Assembly: GCA_946006895.1 (NCBI GenBank)
Contig: CAMFZO010000070.1
Coordinates: 1 to 7,331, forward strand
From: an uncultured Clostridia bacterium
GTDB lineage: Bacteria > Bacillota > Clostridia > Oscillospirales > Oscillospiraceae
Reading direction: 5' to 3'
DNA: 7,331 nucleotides
The notes beneath the pieces were generated by a model. It worked only from the letters and a program-made list of their open reading frames with translations. It was not told where the DNA came from and ran no database searches. Of the stretch, positions 5,537-7,331 are shown piece after piece (position 1 is the first letter of the stretch; each line of letters starts with the position of its first letter). Both the position numbers and the translations under genes were made by a program.

Positions 5537-7215
5537 CAAAGAAGATATTTCAGTCCATCATGCTCACGGCGGGGGCAGTGCTGCTGGCCAGCCTGGTCAT
5601 CATTCTGGGCTGCCTTTACGACTATTTCCAGGGGGTGCAGCAGGACCAGCTCAGGGATGAACTGAGCCTTGCGGCGCAGGCTGTGGAGCTGAACGGCAGC
5701 GACTATCTGGAGGGCCTGGATTCCCAGACCTACCGCCTGACCTGGATCGCCGCCGACGGCAAGGTCCTCTGCGACACCCGCACCGACGCGGAGACCATGG
5801 AGAACCACGCCGACCGGGAGGAGGTCCGTCAGGCCCTGGAGGACGGCAGCGGCGAAAGCTCCCGCTATTCCCAGACCCTGCTGGAAAAGACCCTCTACCG
5901 CGCCTGCCTGCTCTCCGACGGTACGGTTTTGCGCATTTCCGTCAGCCGCTCCACCCTGGGCGTGCTGATCGTGGGGATGCTGCAGCCCATTGTCCTGGTG
6001 CTCCTGGCGGCGCTGATCCTGGCCTATGTGCTGGCACGCCGGGTCTCCCGCCGTATCGTGGCGCCGCTGGAGACGCTGGACCTGGAGGCTCCGCTGGAAA
6101 ACGACACCTATGAGGAGCTGTCGCCGCTGCTCAACCGCATCAACCGCCAGCGCAGGCAGATCGACGGCCAGTTGGAGACGCTGCGGCAGAAGAACGACGA
6201 ATTCGCCCAGATCACCCGCAGCATGAAGGAGGGCCTGGTGCTCCTGAACGAGAAGGGGACGATCCTGAGCATCAACCCGGCAGCCCAGAAGCTGTTCCGC
6301 ACGGACCGCTCCTGCGTGGAGCAGGATTTCCTGACGGTGGAGCGCAGTCCCGAGATCAGCGCCTCCATCCGCAGCGCCCTGAACAGCGGCCACAGCGAGT
6401 ACCGTCTGCAGCGGGGCGGACGGGAGTACCAACTGGACATCAGCCGCATCGAGTCCGGCGGCAAGACGGCGGGCGCGGTCCTTCTGAGCTTCGATGTGAC
6501 GGAGCAGGCCTTTGCCGAGCGCAACCGCAGGGAGTTTACTGCCAACGTCTCCCACGAGCTGAAAACGCCACTGCAATCCATCCTGGGCAGTGCCGAGCTG
6601 CTGGAAAACGGCATGGTCAAGGCCGAGGACGTGCCGCGCTTTGTGAACCGTATCCGCACGGAGGCGGCGCGGCTGGTGGCGCTCATCGAGGACATCCTGC
6701 GCCTTTCCCAATTGGACGAGGGCGGCCCGATGCCCTACGAGACGGTGGATCTTTTTGACCTTGCGAAGGAAACAGCCGCGTCCCTGCAGGATGCGGCGGC
6801 GGAGAAGAACGTCCGTCTCACCGTCAGCGGCGAGACCGCACCGATCTACAGTGTCCGCCGCCTCCTGACGGAGACGGTACGGAACCTCTGCGACAACGCC
6901 ATTAAATATAACGTGGACGGCGGCACGGCGGAGGTACTGGTGGAGCCGTCGGAGACCTGCGTGACCCTCACCGTCCGCGACAGCGGCATCGGTATCCCGC
7001 CGGAGCATCAGGAGCGGGTGTTTGAACGCTTCTACCGGGTGGACAAGAGCCATTCCAAGGCATCCGGCGGCACGGGCCTGGGACTTTCCATCGTCAAGCA
7101 CGCGGTCCAGTCCCTGGGCGGCAGGATCGACCTGGACAGCGTCCCCGGCCACGGCACCACCGTCAGCGTCACCCTCCCCAAGCCCGCCGCCGGCAGTCTT
7201 GCAGACAAGAGTTAA
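5533..7215 (+). CDS. phoR: PhoR phosphate-sensing histidine kinase
   Basis: This is the membrane sensor kinase partner of the preceding regulator. From the ATG at 5533 it has 560 residues: membrane helix about 7-29, an extracytoplasmic domain of about 110 residues (32-141), second helix about 142-166, a HAMP-like linker (167-220), a PAS domain (about 226-325), a dimerisation/phospho-acceptor domain with His341 in FTANVSHELKTPL, and an ATPase domain. The ATPase motifs are N-box NLCDNAIKY (Asn455), G1 DSGIGIP (483-489), F-box VFERFYRVD (496-504) and G2 GGTGLGLSIV (512-521). The layout matches Gram-positive PhoR. The chosen start gives a 4-base ATGA overlap with phoB and has GGGAGG at 5520-5525 with 7-base spacing. 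An in-frame ATG at 5518 adds five residues but lies before this ribosome binding site. The frame is intact to the TAA at 7213. Confidence 0.93.
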   Translation: MTKKIFQSIMLTAGAVLLASLVIILGCLYDYFQGVQQDQLRDELSLAAQAVELNGSDYLEGLDSQTYRLTWIAADGKVLCDTRTDAETMENHADREEVRQALEDGSGESSRYSQTLLEKTLYRACLLSDGTVLRISVSRSTLGVLIVGMLQPIVLVLLAALILAYVLARRVSRRIVAPLETLDLEAPLENDTYEELSPLLNRINRQRRQIDGQLETLRQKNDEFAQITRSMKEGLVLLNEKGTILSINPAAQKLFRTDRSCVEQDFLTVERSPEISASIRSALNSGHSEYRLQRGGREYQLDISRIESGGKTAGAVLLSFDVTEQAFAERNRREFTANVSHELKTPLQSILGSAELLENGMVKAEDVPRFVNRIRTEAARLVALIEDILRLSQLDEGGPMPYETVDLFDLAKETAASLQDAAAEKNVRLTVSGETAPIYSVRRLLTETVRNLCDNAIKYNVDGGTAEVLVEPSETCVTLTVRDSGIGIPPEHQERVFERFYRVDKSHSKASGGTGLGLSIVKHAVQSLGGRIDLDSVPGHGTTVSVTLPKPAAGSLADKS

Positions 7216-7240
7216 GGGCTAAGAACGAAAGATACAAAAC

Positions 7241-7267
7241 CGGCGGTGAGAGCCTCTCTCACCGCCG
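7241..7267 (+). terminator. Probable transcription terminator of the pst-pho operon
   Basis: CGGCGGTGAGAG (7241-7252) pairs perfectly with CTCTCACCGCCG (7256-7267) around the loop CCT, giving a 12-bp GC-rich stem beginning 26 bases after the phoR stop. Position and strength suit a terminator. The stem is not followed by a true U-run: the next bases are ATTGATCTGATAC. It may therefore be a poor intrinsic terminator or a 3'-end stabilising hairpin. Confidence 0.6.
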
Positions 7268-7281
7268 ATTGATCTGATACT

Positions 7282-7312
7282 GATTCTTGATTAAAAAGTT
7301 TAATCAAGAATC
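7282..7312. repeat. AT-rich perfect inverted repeat downstream of phoR
   Basis: GATTCTTGATTAAA (7282-7295) and TTTAATCAAGAATC (7299-7312) are perfectly complementary around AAG, a 14-bp stem. It begins 15 bases after the GC-rich hairpin. It could be a second terminator element, part of a dispersed intergenic repeat, or a protein-binding palindrome. It encodes nothing. Confidence 0.6.
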
Positions 7313-7314
7313 CC

Positions 7315-7329
7315 GTGTGCTGCGCACAC
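7315..7329. repeat. Third short inverted repeat at the right edge
   Basis: GTGTGC (7315-7320) and GCACAC (7324-7329) pair perfectly around TGC. It directly follows the AT-rich repeat (two bases between) and ends two bases before the window edge. With the two hairpins before it, it completes a run of three perfect stems with 3-base loops, which suggests a composite repeat element that may continue beyond the window. Confidence 0.5.
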
Positions 7330-7331
7330 TC

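Noticed and set aside
5512..7152. Very long minus-strand open frame across phoR
   Set aside because: Long antisense frames are expected opposite GC-rich coding sequence. The translated product is rich in low-complexity His/Gln/Ala/Asp, has no recognisable domain and lies opposite a fully motif-supported kinase.

Overview
The window is a phosphate-uptake and phosphate-sensing operon. Gene order is pstS-pstC-pstA-pstB-phoU-phoB-phoR, all on the + strand from about 907 to 7215. It is preceded by a divergently transcribed, 3'-truncated lipoprotein gene (minus strand, 687 down to 43). The organism looks like a high-GC Firmicute, most likely of the Oscillospirales/Oscillospiraceae type. The reasons are lipobox signal peptides on PstS and the divergent lipoprotein, strong AGGAG-type ribosome binding sites, an AT-rich intergenic region with a sigma-A-type promoter, GC-rich third codon positions, and a Firmicute-style Pho box candidate. 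The genus assignment is inference.

Positions 1-42 are not biological. They match the end of an Illumina Nextera P5 adapter: one flow-cell base, the 8-base i5 index S508, the Read 1 primer segment and the 19-base transposon mosaic end. True sequence begins at 43. The left end is therefore an untrimmed read end, and the last six residues of the open lipoprotein frame (LSLIHI) are adapter translation.

Positions 43-687 (minus) encode the first 215 residues of a secreted lipoprotein with a Thr/Glu/Pro-rich linker and a helical region resembling the SurA/PrsA N-terminal chaperone domain. Positions 688-906 are a divergent intergenic region. It holds a good extended -10 promoter for the lipoprotein gene and, for pstS, a candidate Pho box of TTGACA/TTTACA repeats at an 11-bp step.

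Positions 907-1715 encode PstS, the extracellular phosphate-binding lipoprotein. The reading frame breaks after base 1206, where one base appears to be missing, and both halves are otherwise intact. PstC (1719-2591) and PstA (2594-3457) form the membrane channel, and PstB (3454-4209) is the ATPase. PhoU (4206-4862) links transporter activity to the sensor. PhoB/PhoP (4859-5536) is the response regulator and PhoR (5533-7215) the membrane histidine kinase. The four junctions from pstA to phoR are all 4-base ATGA overlaps, each with its own Shine-Dalgarno sequence, so the genes are almost certainly one transcript with coupled translation.

Positions 7216-7331 hold no gene. They carry three consecutive perfect inverted repeats, each with a 3-base loop. 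The first is probably the operon terminator. The second and third look like a repeat-type element, and the window ends inside or just after it. I see no sign of a novel system. The points worth attention are the adapter contamination, the pstS frameshift, the Pho box candidate and the hairpin cluster.
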